From assembly GCA_949283655.1 (NCBI GenBank), contig CASDTH010000026.1:1-64000 (forward strand): a stretch of DNA of 64,000 nucleotides, given 5' to 3'. Position 1 is the stretch's first letter, and each line of letters opens with the position of its first letter. The stretch is from an uncultured bacterium. GTDB lineage: Bacteria; Bacillota; Clostridia; Oscillospirales; Acutalibacteraceae. The position numbers were made by a program, and so were the translations under genes. Positions 46,354 to 54,733 of this stretch are shown piece by piece. The notes beneath the pieces were generated by a model, which had not been told where the DNA came from, ran no database searches, and worked only from the letters and a program-made list of their open reading frames with translations.

Positions 46354-46977
46354 TTATGCAGCAAGCATCGCGGCCTTCTGGAAAATTTGCCGCTCTGCCT
46401 GCGCATATTGGCTGCTCAAATCCCACAACTCCTCCCTAGCCAGAACCTCCTGCGCAAGCAGGGCAGCCTGCGCGCGCTCCTCCTGCGCCGCAGCGGGAGC
46501 CGCAGCTATCGCCTCCATCAGCGGCAGGTAAGACAGGGCATCCTGCAAGGCTGGCAGGTAGGCCTGCGCCAGCTCAACTGCGCGCGCCTGCTCCCCCTGC
46601 TCATACAATGCGGCAAAATAACTGCCCGACCACAAATCCTGATCCTGCCGGCTCCACTCCATCCCAGGCTCCGTTTCCTTCGGCCCCTCCTCCAGGATTT
46701 CTGCAAAATACTTCGCTTTTTTTGCGGGGTCAACCTGCGCATCGCGTAAATTCCAGCACAGGGATTTTAACGTGAAAAAATCCCGTGTAAAAAAATAATG
46801 CACCTCCTGGTAACGAATGGCCTGCTCCGGGTTCCCCTGCTGGGAGGCTGCACTGGCTAGAGCCGGCGCCATGCTGGCGAGGGCCCACACCGCCGCCAAA
46901 GCCGCCAAAAAGATGGCAGATCCCACAAAAAGGAGCCTTGTGCGGCGCCGCCTCCGCCGCTGAATGTTGGATACCAT
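46354..46977 (-). CDS. Membrane-anchored helical protein of unknown function
   Basis: 207 aa. A very basic N-terminus (NIQRRRRRRTR) precedes one TM helix (LLFVGSAIFLAALAAVWALA), and the rest is alanine- and glutamate-rich helical repeat sequence (QARAVELAQAYLPALQDALSYL) of TPR-like character, expected outside the cell. No family is recognised. The site is aggagagg. A tttaca/taatct pair 17 bases apart lies in the AT-rich upstream region (46980-47200), which holds no gene. Confidence 0.75.
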   Translation of the reverse strand: MVSNIQRRRRRRTRLLFVGSAIFLAALAAVWALASMAPALASAASQQGNPEQAIRYQEVHYFFTRDFFTLKSLCWNLRDAQVDPAKKAKYFAEILEEGPKETEPGMEWSRQDQDLWSGSYFAALYEQGEQARAVELAQAYLPALQDALSYLPLMEAIAAAPAAAQEERAQAALLAQEVLAREELWDLSSQYAQAERQIFQKAAMLAA

Positions 46978-47226
46978 GCAAGATCCTCTCCTACTTTATC
47001 TACAAAGGGTGATATGACAAATCTATTGCATATCTGATATTCACCTGTATATTGATAGATTACCACAATATTTTTAAAATGTAAACCTTTTATGAGTAAA
47101 GTTTTGTAATATTGGAAAAATTAGTATAGAGCATACATTTAACAATTTATAAGAAATGAAATTTAAACAGCTAGGTGCCTCGTGTGAAGCCAATCCACAA
47201 GCTGAATGAAAGCAGGCAAAGCGCAC

Positions 47227-47265
47227 AAAAAAACACCTCCAGCCCGAAAGCCGAAGGTGCTTTTT
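47227..47265 (-). terminator. Terminator of the PDTG-anchored protein gene
   Basis: Inverted repeat around ccgaaagccgaaggtgc with seven T following on the minus strand. Confidence 0.78.
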
Positions 47266-47284
47266 GTGTTTATAAGTGGCTAGC

Positions 47285-47842
47285 TTATGCTTCCTTCTTG
47301 CGGGTGCAGACAAACGCCGCAGCAGCCGCAACAGAAACAACGCCGAGCACCGCGATGCCGATAGCGGAATCGCCGGTATCCGGAATCACTTCAGGCTCAG
47401 TCGGAGCCTCGGTGGGAGCCTCGGTCGGAGCCTCAGTGGTGGTCTCGGTCTCCGCCGGAGCGATGGAGTAGAGCTGCGCAATCAGCTGAGCAAGCTCATT
47501 GTCCGCCAGGCCGTTGATGATGCCAGCGATGTCAAAATCACCGCCGCCGATGCTGCCAAGAGCACCAACGATGGTATCCTTCAGGCTGGTGATATCAAAA
47601 TCACTCAAGCCGCCCAGCATATCCGTAATGGCGCTGATATCGAAATCGCCGCCCGTGAGGGAGCCGATATCAAAGTTGCCAAGCCCGGAAAGGACATCTG
47701 TGATTGCATCGAGATCAATGCCTGCGCCGCTGATTGCATCAGCAATCATATCGACCGGATCCTGTGTGTCAGCCGCAAAGGACGGAACGCACAGAGCAAA
47801 GCAAAGAGCCAGAGCAAGCACCACGCTGAGAACCTTCTTCAT
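47285..47842 (-). CDS. Cell-wall-anchored surface protein with PDTG sorting signal and FDI repeats
   Basis: 185 aa. Signal peptide (MKKVLSVVLALALCFALCVPSFAA), then degenerate repeats built on G-x-FDI (GNFDIGSLTGGDFDISAITDML, LSDFDITSL, GGDFDIAGII), a Thr-Glu-Ala-Pro spacer, and a C-terminal sorting signal: PDTGD, hydrophobic helix, CTRKKEA. A sortase-like enzyme should attach it to the wall. The ATG at 47842 has agaaggga 9 bases upstream. Function unknown; the Asp-rich repeats could bind calcium or form helices. Confidence 0.82.
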   Translation of the reverse strand: MKKVLSVVLALALCFALCVPSFAADTQDPVDMIADAISGAGIDLDAITDVLSGLGNFDIGSLTGGDFDISAITDMLGGLSDFDITSLKDTIVGALGSIGGGDFDIAGIINGLADNELAQLIAQLYSIAPAETETTTEAPTEAPTEAPTEPEVIPDTGDSAIGIAVLGVVSVAAAAAFVCTRKKEA

Positions 47843-47958
47843 GGTAAACATTCCCTTCTCTTGATTATATTTACAACGGCAGCCGCCGCTGCATTACATT
47901 GCAATTATGCCACGAAAGCGGCATAAAGTCAACTACCATTTTGCCAAAAGCCGAAACA

Positions 47959-48891
47959 TTACCAGGTGAACAAAACATCGTTGCCCTTCACCTGGAAAAC
48001 GGGCGTCACAGTAGGCTGGTCTTTCTTATAATTGCTGCCCACATTTTTGAAGGCACGGCCCTGCGCATCCGTCTGCTTTTGCAGCGCGTTTACAAAGGCG
48101 TCGCGCATCTCGGCATCCTTGAGTGTGATGCGGGCCACTACATTGAGCTCGGAGCGATCGGAAAGATCATCCAGCATTCCGGGAGAAAAAGCAGCCGCCC
48201 ACCAATAATAGGTATAGGGCATATGGAAAATAAAATCGCCCTTCCGGTACAGGCTCGCCTCCATATAGAGAGCATTTTCATCGGTTGCGCAGTCATAAAA
48301 CTCCATTACACGGGTGGTCGGCTTATGATAGACGCCGATTTCACAGCCAATAGAGGGGCCATACTGACCCTTCCACATTTGAATCATCCAATCCAAATTA
48401 TTATAACGGAATTTGACGCGCACGGTATCAAAATCCATCGCGGCATAGGGCGCCATCTGATCATACAGCTCGCAGTAGCCAAGGCTGCGGCGGAAATCCG
48501 TCGCCCCGATTGGCACAGGGTTCCCATTTTCATCATATTCAATGAAGGGATTGGAGGCAAAATCCGTCACCGGACCTGTTGCCTTGGTCGTGGAGGGCTT
48601 TGTCGTCGTCACCGGCTTTGTCGCGGGCGATGTAACGCGCGGCCTTGTAGTGGCGGGCTCCGTTTCTGCCTCAGTGGAGGGCTCTGTGCTCTCCGCAGTA
48701 GAGGGCTCCGTCGATACCTCCCCTACCGATTCCGACGGCGCATACACATCTACAGCAGCGCTGTCACTCTCAGACGGCGCAGGCTCCGGCTCGTTCCCGT
48801 TGCGTACAGCAAACACAACGCCCACGATCACGGCAATCGCCGCGCAGACAGCAACTACGGTCACAATGATCCTGGTCTTTTTCTTATCCAT
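47959..48891 (-). CDS. Membrane-anchored protein with Thr/Pro linker and DUF4474-like domain
   Basis: 310 aa: N-terminal TM helix (IIVTVVAVCAAIAVIVGVVFAV), a low-complexity linker of Ser, Thr, Glu and Pro (residues about 30-110), and a C-terminal globular domain of about 195 residues (MIQMWKGQYGPSIGCEIGVYHK; FHMPYTYYWWAAAFSPGML). The domain resembles DUF4474 as I recall it; the match is not certain. The globular part should face outward. No clear terminator follows, only a short hairpin (47905-47926). Confidence 0.78.
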   Translation of the reverse strand: MDKKKTRIIVTVVAVCAAIAVIVGVVFAVRNGNEPEPAPSESDSAAVDVYAPSESVGEVSTEPSTAESTEPSTEAETEPATTRPRVTSPATKPVTTTKPSTTKATGPVTDFASNPFIEYDENGNPVPIGATDFRRSLGYCELYDQMAPYAAMDFDTVRVKFRYNNLDWMIQMWKGQYGPSIGCEIGVYHKPTTRVMEFYDCATDENALYMEASLYRKGDFIFHMPYTYYWWAAAFSPGMLDDLSDRSELNVVARITLKDAEMRDAFVNALQKQTDAQGRAFKNVGSNYKKDQPTVTPVFQVKGNDVLFTW

Positions 48892-49056
48892 CGGTTTTCT
48901 CCTTTTCTCGTGCAGACGGTATCCCCTAACTGCTGGACAAATTACATGACAACCAATGCAACTGGCGTCATTATATCAAATTCCGGCGGCCTGCGTCAAG
49001 TAAACGGCAGCCGAAAAACGCTCCCGAATCCGATCAAACCGCATAAAAGTGCCTTT

Positions 49057-49596
49057 TTAATCGACAATTCGCATGATTTCGTCTAATTGCTTCCTTTTTT
49101 TCTCCCGAAGCCCCTCCTGGGCGGCATACCCGACGCTCAGCACCAGGCGAACCCGCTTGCCCTTCGGGATATCCAGCAGGGATTTCAGCTTTTTTTCATT
49201 CAACCACCCCATGATACAGGTGGAAAGCCCCTGCTCCACAGCAGCTAGGCAAATATGGGCCACAGCGATGCCGATATCAATCTGCGCAAACTGCTGATCC
49301 TTCATCACGCCGCTGAGCCTTGCCGTAAGGTTCGCCTTCTCTTCCACGACGACGATAAAGGCCGGGCAGCAGTCCGTAAAGCGATTCATACCCATCCCCT
49401 GCACGCACTTCGCCACCAATGGCGATATATCCGGGCAGTTGACAACAATAAAGCTCCATGGCTGACTGTTGCAGGCGGAGGGCGCAATACGCGCCGCCTC
49501 AATGCATTTCACCAGTTTTTCCGTTTCCACCGGTTTTTGTGGATCATAGCTGCGGCAGCTTTCGCGCCTTGCAATCAGCTTAAAAAAATCATCCAT
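49057..49596 (-). CDS. Nitroreductase family flavoprotein
   Basis: 179 aa, FMN-dependent fold. The N-terminal FMN-binding segment is ARRESCRSYD, followed by EAARIAPSACNSQPWSFIVV, and the C-terminal GWLNEKKLKSLLDIPKGKRVRLVLSVGYA. It reduces nitro groups or quinones with NAD(P)H, physiological substrate unknown. A strong aggaggaaa site precedes the ATG. It follows the MGMT-like gene by 48 bases, which include an eight-C run. Confidence 0.92.
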   Translation of the reverse strand: MDDFFKLIARRESCRSYDPQKPVETEKLVKCIEAARIAPSACNSQPWSFIVVNCPDISPLVAKCVQGMGMNRFTDCCPAFIVVVEEKANLTARLSGVMKDQQFAQIDIGIAVAHICLAAVEQGLSTCIMGWLNEKKLKSLLDIPKGKRVRLVLSVGYAAQEGLREKKRKQLDEIMRIVD

Positions 49597-49644
49597 CGGG
49601 ATTTCCTCCTATCTCCCAGCGGATTGAGGTGGCCCCCCCCGCTG

Positions 49645-49965
49645 TTATTCTGGCATCGAACCATCCCAGCAAAAATGCGCCATATCCACACGCCCATCCG
49701 GCAAAAAGCGCACGCCTTCACGCGTGAGCAGGGCAATCTGCTCATTTTCTCCGCCAAACGCAAAGGCCTTCGACACCTCTCCGAACCGGTTCACCACGCG
49801 AAAGCACGGAATGTGCACAGGATCTGGATTCACATGCAGCGCATAGCCCACTACGCGGGCCCAGCGCGGGTTCCCCGCCAGCGCCGCCACCTGCCCATAG
49901 GTAGCGACCCTACCATAGGGGATGCGCCGCACGACGTCATAAATGCGTTCAAAGCTATTTGGCAT
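49645..49965 (-). CDS. MGMT-family DNA-binding protein, short form
   Basis: 106 aa, only the C-terminal domain of O6-alkylguanine-DNA alkyltransferase. The DNA-binding helix is GRVATYGQVAALAG and the active-site segment reads IPCFRVV in place of the usual IPCHRVV, so the acceptor Cys is kept but the activating His is Phe. Alkyltransferase-like proteins of this length often have Trp for Cys. Repair activity is therefore doubtful; it may flag damage for excision. Confidence 0.88.
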   Translation of the reverse strand: MPNSFERIYDVVRRIPYGRVATYGQVAALAGNPRWARVVGYALHVNPDPVHIPCFRVVNRFGEVSKAFAFGGENEQIALLTREGVRFLPDGRVDMAHFCWDGSMPE

Positions 49966-50082
49966 ATAAAATCACCCTGCTTTTATCCTACCGCGTTGCA
50001 GTGAAAAGCACAAGGGCAAACGGAAAAAAAGCAGAAACTTCCTGCCTCGCCGCAGCTTGCTACACTCTATGCTGTAGCATCT

Positions 50083-50391
50083 TTACAGAAACAACTCCAC
50101 AAGGAACACTGCCGCACAGGAGCAGAGCGCAACCGTGAGCAGGCTCTTTTCCAAAAAGGCGAGGAGCAGTGCAACCACAAAGCCCGCAATAGCGGAATAC
50201 ATGCTACCGGTTGCATACAAAATCGCTGGGAATGTCATCGCACCGAGCACTGCGTATGGGATATAAAAAAGGAAGGAACGAATAAACCGGTTTTTGATTT
50301 TTTTCTGGAACACCGCGAGCGGCAACATACGGATCAGATAGGTTACGGCGGCCATCACGGCAATATAGGCCAGCAACATCCCTGTTTTCAT
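50083..50391 (-). CDS. azlD: AzlD-type branched-chain amino acid transport protein
   Basis: 102 aa with about four TM helices (LAYIAVMAAVTYLIRMLPLAVF; FLFYIPYAVLGAMTFPAIL). It is the small subunit of the AzlCD exporter of branched-chain amino acids and analogues. The start overlaps the azlC stop by 4 bases, typical of the pair. Confidence 0.92.
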   Translation of the reverse strand: MKTGMLLAYIAVMAAVTYLIRMLPLAVFQKKIKNRFIRSFLFYIPYAVLGAMTFPAILYATGSMYSAIAGFVVALLLAFLEKSLLTVALCSCAAVFLVELFL

Positions 50392-51131
50392 AACGCTGCC
50401 CCTCTCTCCTCACACGGTTCATCATTCGTTACCGGGCACAGCAGAGCACCCAGGGCGGAGGCAACCACCGCGCAAATAATCATGGCAAACCCGGAGGAAA
50501 CGCCGCTGAGCGCGGGCAGCCAACGAAACAGGCCGCTCAGCGCAACCGCTAGCAGGATGACCCCCAGCACTGCCCGGTTATGCTTTGCGGGCGGCACAAT
50601 AATGGCGAGAAACATGCCGTAAATCGCAATGCCAAATGCAGAAGCGACCCGCTCCGGCAGCAGCGACGCCGCCACGGCGCCAAGCAACGTGCCGCCTGAC
50701 CAGCCGAGATAGGGGATCAACGCCAAGCCGCACAGATAGCGCCGGCCAAGCGCCCCCTGCTGCATGCTCGCCACAGCGAAGATTTCATCCGTATTGAAAA
50801 AGGAGAGGAAAATACGGTCAACCGTCCGTATGGAACCGCTCAGCTTTTGTGACAGGGAGAGCGACATCAGCGAATACCGGATGTTGACCACAAATTGGGT
50901 CAGCGCCATTTCAAACAGCGGCGCGCCCGACGTTATCAGAGAAAGCCCGGCGAACTGCCCGGCGGAGGTGAGGTTGGTCATCGAAATGAGCACCGCCGCC
51001 CAGACAGGCAAGCCTGCCGCCACCGCCATCACGCCAAAGGTGACGGACACAGATAAATAGCCAAGGCCAATCGGCACGCCGTCCCGCAGGCCCTTGGCAA
51101 AATGGTTTTGAACCGTTTGCGTTTCCTCCAT
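50388..51131 (-). CDS. azlC: AzlC-type branched-chain amino acid permease
   Basis: 247 aa with seven to eight TM helices; GLRDGVPIGLGYLSVSVTFGVMA and SAGQFAGLSLI are family segments. It works with AzlD as an amino-acid exporter. The ATG follows aaaggggtg. Between it and the ispH-rpsA gene are 200 bases with a terminator and no gene. A minus-strand open stretch there (about 51140-51307) reads like protein but lacks a start site. Confidence 0.93.
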   Translation of the reverse strand: MEETQTVQNHFAKGLRDGVPIGLGYLSVSVTFGVMAVAAGLPVWAAVLISMTNLTSAGQFAGLSLITSGAPLFEMALTQFVVNIRYSLMSLSLSQKLSGSIRTVDRIFLSFFNTDEIFAVASMQQGALGRRYLCGLALIPYLGWSGGTLLGAVAASLLPERVASAFGIAIYGMFLAIIVPPAKHNRAVLGVILLAVALSGLFRWLPALSGVSSGFAMIICAVVASALGALLCPVTNDEPCEERGAAL

Positions 51132-51251
51132 GAAATCACCCCTTTATGTGAGATCGTAGACGTTCTGAATTCGCTTCGGAACGAGCTCCGATGGCCGCCC
51201 CAGCGCCGCCAGCCAAATTGTGCAACCCGCCGGGCGTTGGCCATACGGCCT

Positions 51252-51285
51252 GCAAAAAGCGCCTCCGGCCGCAGCCGGAAGCGCT
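51252..51285 (-). terminator. Terminator of the cmk-plsC-ispH-rpsA operon
   Basis: agcgcctccggc (51257-51268) pairs with gccggaagcgct (51273-51284), with a T run following on the minus strand. Confidence 0.88.
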
Positions 51286-51332
51286 CAAAAGCCTTTCTGC
51301 AATCCATAAGGTGCCGCTGTTACACAGGCTCC

Positions 51333-53381
51333 TTATTCGTCGCCAGCGTCCGCATCCTCCTCATTGCCCTCCAGCAATGCACGAATGGACAGGCTGACGC
51401 GTTTTTTCTCGAAATCGATCTGCGTGATCTTTACACGCACTTCTTCCCCGATGGAAAGCACATCCTGCGGCTTCTCAATCCGATGATCTGCAATCTGGGA
51501 GATGTGGATTAAGCCATCGATGCCCGGGATGACCTGCGCGAAGGCGCCGAACGTCGTCATGCCGACAATTTTCGCCATTACCACGCTGCCAGTTGGATAA
51601 TCACGGCGCAGAATCTCCCACGGGTTGTCCTCCACCTTTTTATAGCCAAGCGAAATCTTACGCTTCTCCGGATCCAGGGCCTTGATATAGACTTCAACCT
51701 GATCGCCCACGGAAACGACCTCGGACGGATTCTTAATCCGATTCCAGGAGAGCTCAGAAATGTGAACCATCCCGTCCACACCACCGATATCGACAAACGC
51801 GCCATACGAAACAATCGTGCGCACGGTGCCCGTGTAAACCTGGCCAACCTCAGCCTGCGCCCAGAACGCGTCCTCTGCAGCCTTGCGCTCTTCCTTCAGG
51901 ACAGCACGGATAGAGCCCACCGCACGGCGGCGAGACTTATTGACCTCAATAATGTGGAACTTCACATGCTGGTGCAGAAGCCCCTCCAGGGGCTCGCCGC
52001 GAGAAGCGGTTGCAAGAGAAGCCGGAATAAACACGCGAACGCCGCTCGTGGTGGCAAGCACGCCGCCCTTGATCACATCGGTCACGACGCCTTCCAGCAC
52101 AGTGCCATCCTCGCTCGCCTTGACAACGTCATCCCACGCCTTAATGGCGTCAAAGCGCTTCTTGGAGAGCATAACGGTGCCCTCTGCATCGTTTGTCTTC
52201 ATAATAATCAGGTCAAGCACATCGCCAACCTTCACAGCCTCCAGCGGATTAACGGTAGGATCGGCGGAGAACTCATCCAGCGGTATGTAGCCCGCATGCT
52301 TTCTGCCGATGTCAACCTGGATTTCGGAGGGAGACATGCCGACGACCGTCCCCTTCACCTTCTGGTCTGTATTCATGCTTTGCAGGGACGCTTCCAGCGC
52401 CTCAGAAAAGCTCATCTCATCAAAGGATTTCTCAGCGGGCGCTTCCTCCTGTGCGGGCTGCTCAAGCGCAGCCTCTTCGGCCGGTGCGGCCGTTTCCGCT
52501 TTCTCCTCGACAAGCTCGGGGTTTTCGTTCAACAATTCGGACATGGTTTCAAGTACCTCCTTTATAATACCAGCAGGAGTGGAAGCCCCCGCAGTAACGC
52601 CAACGGAAGGATATGGAGAAAAATCAATCCCCGGCAATTCCTGCGCTGTTTCAATCAGGAACGTCGGGCAGTTGCGCGCGCACACATCGCGGAGCTTGGC
52701 CGTGTTGGAACTCTGCCGCCCCCCGATGATCACCATCGCGCCACAGGCGCGGGAAAGCGCAATTGCTTCCTCCTGCCTCTCCTGAGTCGCATTACATATT
52801 GTATCAAAAACAGTGGCGTTTGTACATACTAAATTTATCTTTTTCACGCAGTTTTCCCACTCTTTTATATTAAAAGTGGTCTGGGCAACTACGATAATTG
52901 ACATTTGAGAAAATTCGTCGTGTGACTGAAGCAACTTCTCCAGCTCCTGCGCACCGTTGAAAACATAAGCCTTCCCAGAGCAATGGCCGCGGATACCTTG
53001 CACCTCCGGGTGTGCGGGGTCCCCCGCGATCAGGACAACGTCCCCCTGAGCGGACTGCTTCGCCACAATGTTATGGATTTTGGAGACGAACGGACATGTG
53101 GCGTCGCAATACGCAAGCCCGCGCGCCTGAATGGCCTGAATGGTCGCAGCCGGCACGCCGTGCGTGCGCACCACGACCGTTGCCTCTGGCGGTGCGTCTT
53201 CGATTTGATCTATAATCACAACCCCGCGCCGCCGCATATCATCCACCACCTGCGGGTTGTGGATGATCGGGCCAAGGGTATAGACCTGCTTGCCCTCCTC
53301 CAGCATGGAATACACCAGGCTAACTGCGCGGTTGACGCCAAAGCAAAATCCAGCTGTTTTTGCGAGCTTTATTTCACGCAT
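51333..53381 (-). CDS. ispH: IspH-RpsA fusion: HMBPP reductase joined to S1 RNA-binding domains
   Basis: 682 aa. Residues 1-285 are IspH (LytB), the last step of the MEP isoprenoid route, a 4Fe-4S enzyme: AKTAGFCFGVNRAV, YCDATCPFV and RQSSNTAKLRDVC carry the cluster cysteines and substrate residues. An acidic linker follows (about 286-330), then four S1 domains (residues about 335-675; for example GTVRTIVSYGAFVDIGGVDG), like ribosomal protein S1. This fusion is well known in Clostridia. The ATG at 53381 follows ggaagg and overlaps plsC by 8 bases. Confidence 0.95.
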   Translation of the reverse strand: MREIKLAKTAGFCFGVNRAVSLVYSMLEEGKQVYTLGPIIHNPQVVDDMRRRGVVIIDQIEDAPPEATVVVRTHGVPAATIQAIQARGLAYCDATCPFVSKIHNIVAKQSAQGDVVLIAGDPAHPEVQGIRGHCSGKAYVFNGAQELEKLLQSHDEFSQMSIIVVAQTTFNIKEWENCVKKINLVCTNATVFDTICNATQERQEEAIALSRACGAMVIIGGRQSSNTAKLRDVCARNCPTFLIETAQELPGIDFSPYPSVGVTAGASTPAGIIKEVLETMSELLNENPELVEEKAETAAPAEEAALEQPAQEEAPAEKSFDEMSFSEALEASLQSMNTDQKVKGTVVGMSPSEIQVDIGRKHAGYIPLDEFSADPTVNPLEAVKVGDVLDLIIMKTNDAEGTVMLSKKRFDAIKAWDDVVKASEDGTVLEGVVTDVIKGGVLATTSGVRVFIPASLATASRGEPLEGLLHQHVKFHIIEVNKSRRRAVGSIRAVLKEERKAAEDAFWAQAEVGQVYTGTVRTIVSYGAFVDIGGVDGMVHISELSWNRIKNPSEVVSVGDQVEVYIKALDPEKRKISLGYKKVEDNPWEILRRDYPTGSVVMAKIVGMTTFGAFAQVIPGIDGLIHISQIADHRIEKPQDVLSIGEEVRVKITQIDFEKKRVSLSIRALLEGNEEDADAGDE

Positions 53382-54012
53382 GGCCTTCCTCCCAAAGCGC
53401 AACAATCCGGTCCATGATCAGGCGGGAAGCCTCGCGCAGCTCCCGCGTACTGCCGCCCTCCGTGATGCCGAGCTCTTCATAGGGGATCATCTTGCCAAAG
53501 CGAACTGTGAGCTTTGTAAAATATTTGGAAGGGTGCTCGCTATAGATGGAAACGGGCAGCACATCCGCATGCGCCTGCTTGGCAATCAAGGCCACACCAG
53601 CCTTCGGCGTAGCGGGGCGCCCATCCGGCGAGCGGGTGCCTTCCGGAAAGATTCCAAGCACCTTCCCCTCCTGAACGACACGGATGGCATACTCCACAGA
53701 GGATTTATCGGAGGAGCCACGCTTCACCGGGAAAGCATTGAAGCGGGTCAGGAAAAATGCAGAGGCAGGGTTGTGAAACAACTCCTCCTTCGCCATAAAA
53801 TACATCACACGTACGCGGCTGCCCGCAATCACCAAAGGGTCCAGGAAGTGAATGTGATTAGAGGCCAGGATAAAACCGCCCTTCTTCGGCACATTCTCCT
53901 CCCCCACAAACGTGACGCGGAACATCGTCTTGTTAAACAGCAAAATATCCAGCGGCATGAGAATGTGGTAGGTGGCGTGATCCCTTACCTTGCTGTAATC
54001 AAATGGCTTCAC
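53374..54012 (-). CDS. plsC: 1-acyl-sn-glycerol-3-phosphate acyltransferase
   Basis: 212 aa, acylates lysophosphatidic acid in phospholipid synthesis at the membrane. The catalytic motif HIHFLD (H-x4-D) lies in ASNHIHFLDP and the substrate motif is IFPEGTRSPDG. It overlaps cmk by 4 bases and ispH by 8, so all three are translated in series. Confidence 0.93.
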   Translation of the reverse strand: MKPFDYSKVRDHATYHILMPLDILLFNKTMFRVTFVGEENVPKKGGFILASNHIHFLDPLVIAGSRVRVMYFMAKEELFHNPASAFFLTRFNAFPVKRGSSDKSSVEYAIRVVQEGKVLGIFPEGTRSPDGRPATPKAGVALIAKQAHADVLPVSIYSEHPSKYFTKLTVRFGKMIPYEELGITEGGSTRELREASRLIMDRIVALWEEGHA

Positions 54013-54674
54013 CCTAATCTCTCCTTTATCAATCGAATCAGGCGATCTATCGATTCCTCCAACGTCAAGTCCGTCGTATCCAGCAGCAGCGCATCCTCTG
54101 CCTGCCGCAACGGCGCGACGGCGCGGTGCGAATCCTTATAATCCCGCTCCTGCACATCGCGCAAGACATCCTCAAAGCGCACATCCTCCCCTTTGGCGGC
54201 CAGCTCCTGATAGCGGCGGCGCGCACGCGCTTCAGCGGAGGCGGTCAAAAAAATTTTCACCTGCGCATCCGGCAGCACAACCGTGCCGATATCGCGTCCA
54301 TCCATGATGCAATCCTTTTCCCGGGCAATCCGCTTTTGCTGCTCAAACAAAAACTCCCGCACGCAGGGCAGGGCCGCCACCGCAGACGCGCCCATAGAGA
54401 CCTCCGGCGTGCGGATCTCCTCCGAGACATCCTGCCCGTTGAGGTAAACGCGCTGCACTCCGCTGACAAAACGCAGCTCAATACGGATATCAGCCAGCGC
54501 CGCCTTCACACGCTCCGGGTTATGCACACTGTGCCCATGGCGCAGCACATAGAGCGCTACCGTGCGGTAAAGCGCGCCCGTGTCAACATAAACATAGCCG
54601 AGCGCCTTTGCGGCAGAACGCGCCAGTGTGCTCTTGCCCGCACCTGCAGGCCCGTCGATTGCAACATTAACCAT
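54009..54674 (-). CDS. cmk: Cytidylate kinase
   Basis: 221 aa, phosphorylates CMP and dCMP. P-loop AIDGPAGAGKST, then YVDTGALYRTVALY, MDGRDIGTVVLPDA and the lid region RRRYQELAAKGE. The ATG at 54674 matches the usual Cmk N-terminus; an ATG 12 bases before touches the ggaaagg site. It follows the BaiN-like gene by about 60 bases. Confidence 0.96.
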   Translation of the reverse strand: MVNVAIDGPAGAGKSTLARSAAKALGYVYVDTGALYRTVALYVLRHGHSVHNPERVKAALADIRIELRFVSGVQRVYLNGQDVSEEIRTPEVSMGASAVAALPCVREFLFEQQKRIAREKDCIMDGRDIGTVVLPDAQVKIFLTASAEARARRRYQELAAKGEDVRFEDVLRDVQERDYKDSHRAVAPLRQAEDALLLDTTDLTLEESIDRLIRLIKERLG

Positions 54675-54733
54675 TCGTTTGAACATCCTTTCCTGATTGG
54701 CCGAAGCTTCTCTCTCACTCCACAAAAGGCCTT

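Noticed and set aside
46168..46749. 193-codon plus-strand frame and 94-codon minus-strand frame around 46.1-46.7 kb
   Set aside because: Both overlap the membrane-anchored gene or its in-frame extension and lack ribosome binding sites.
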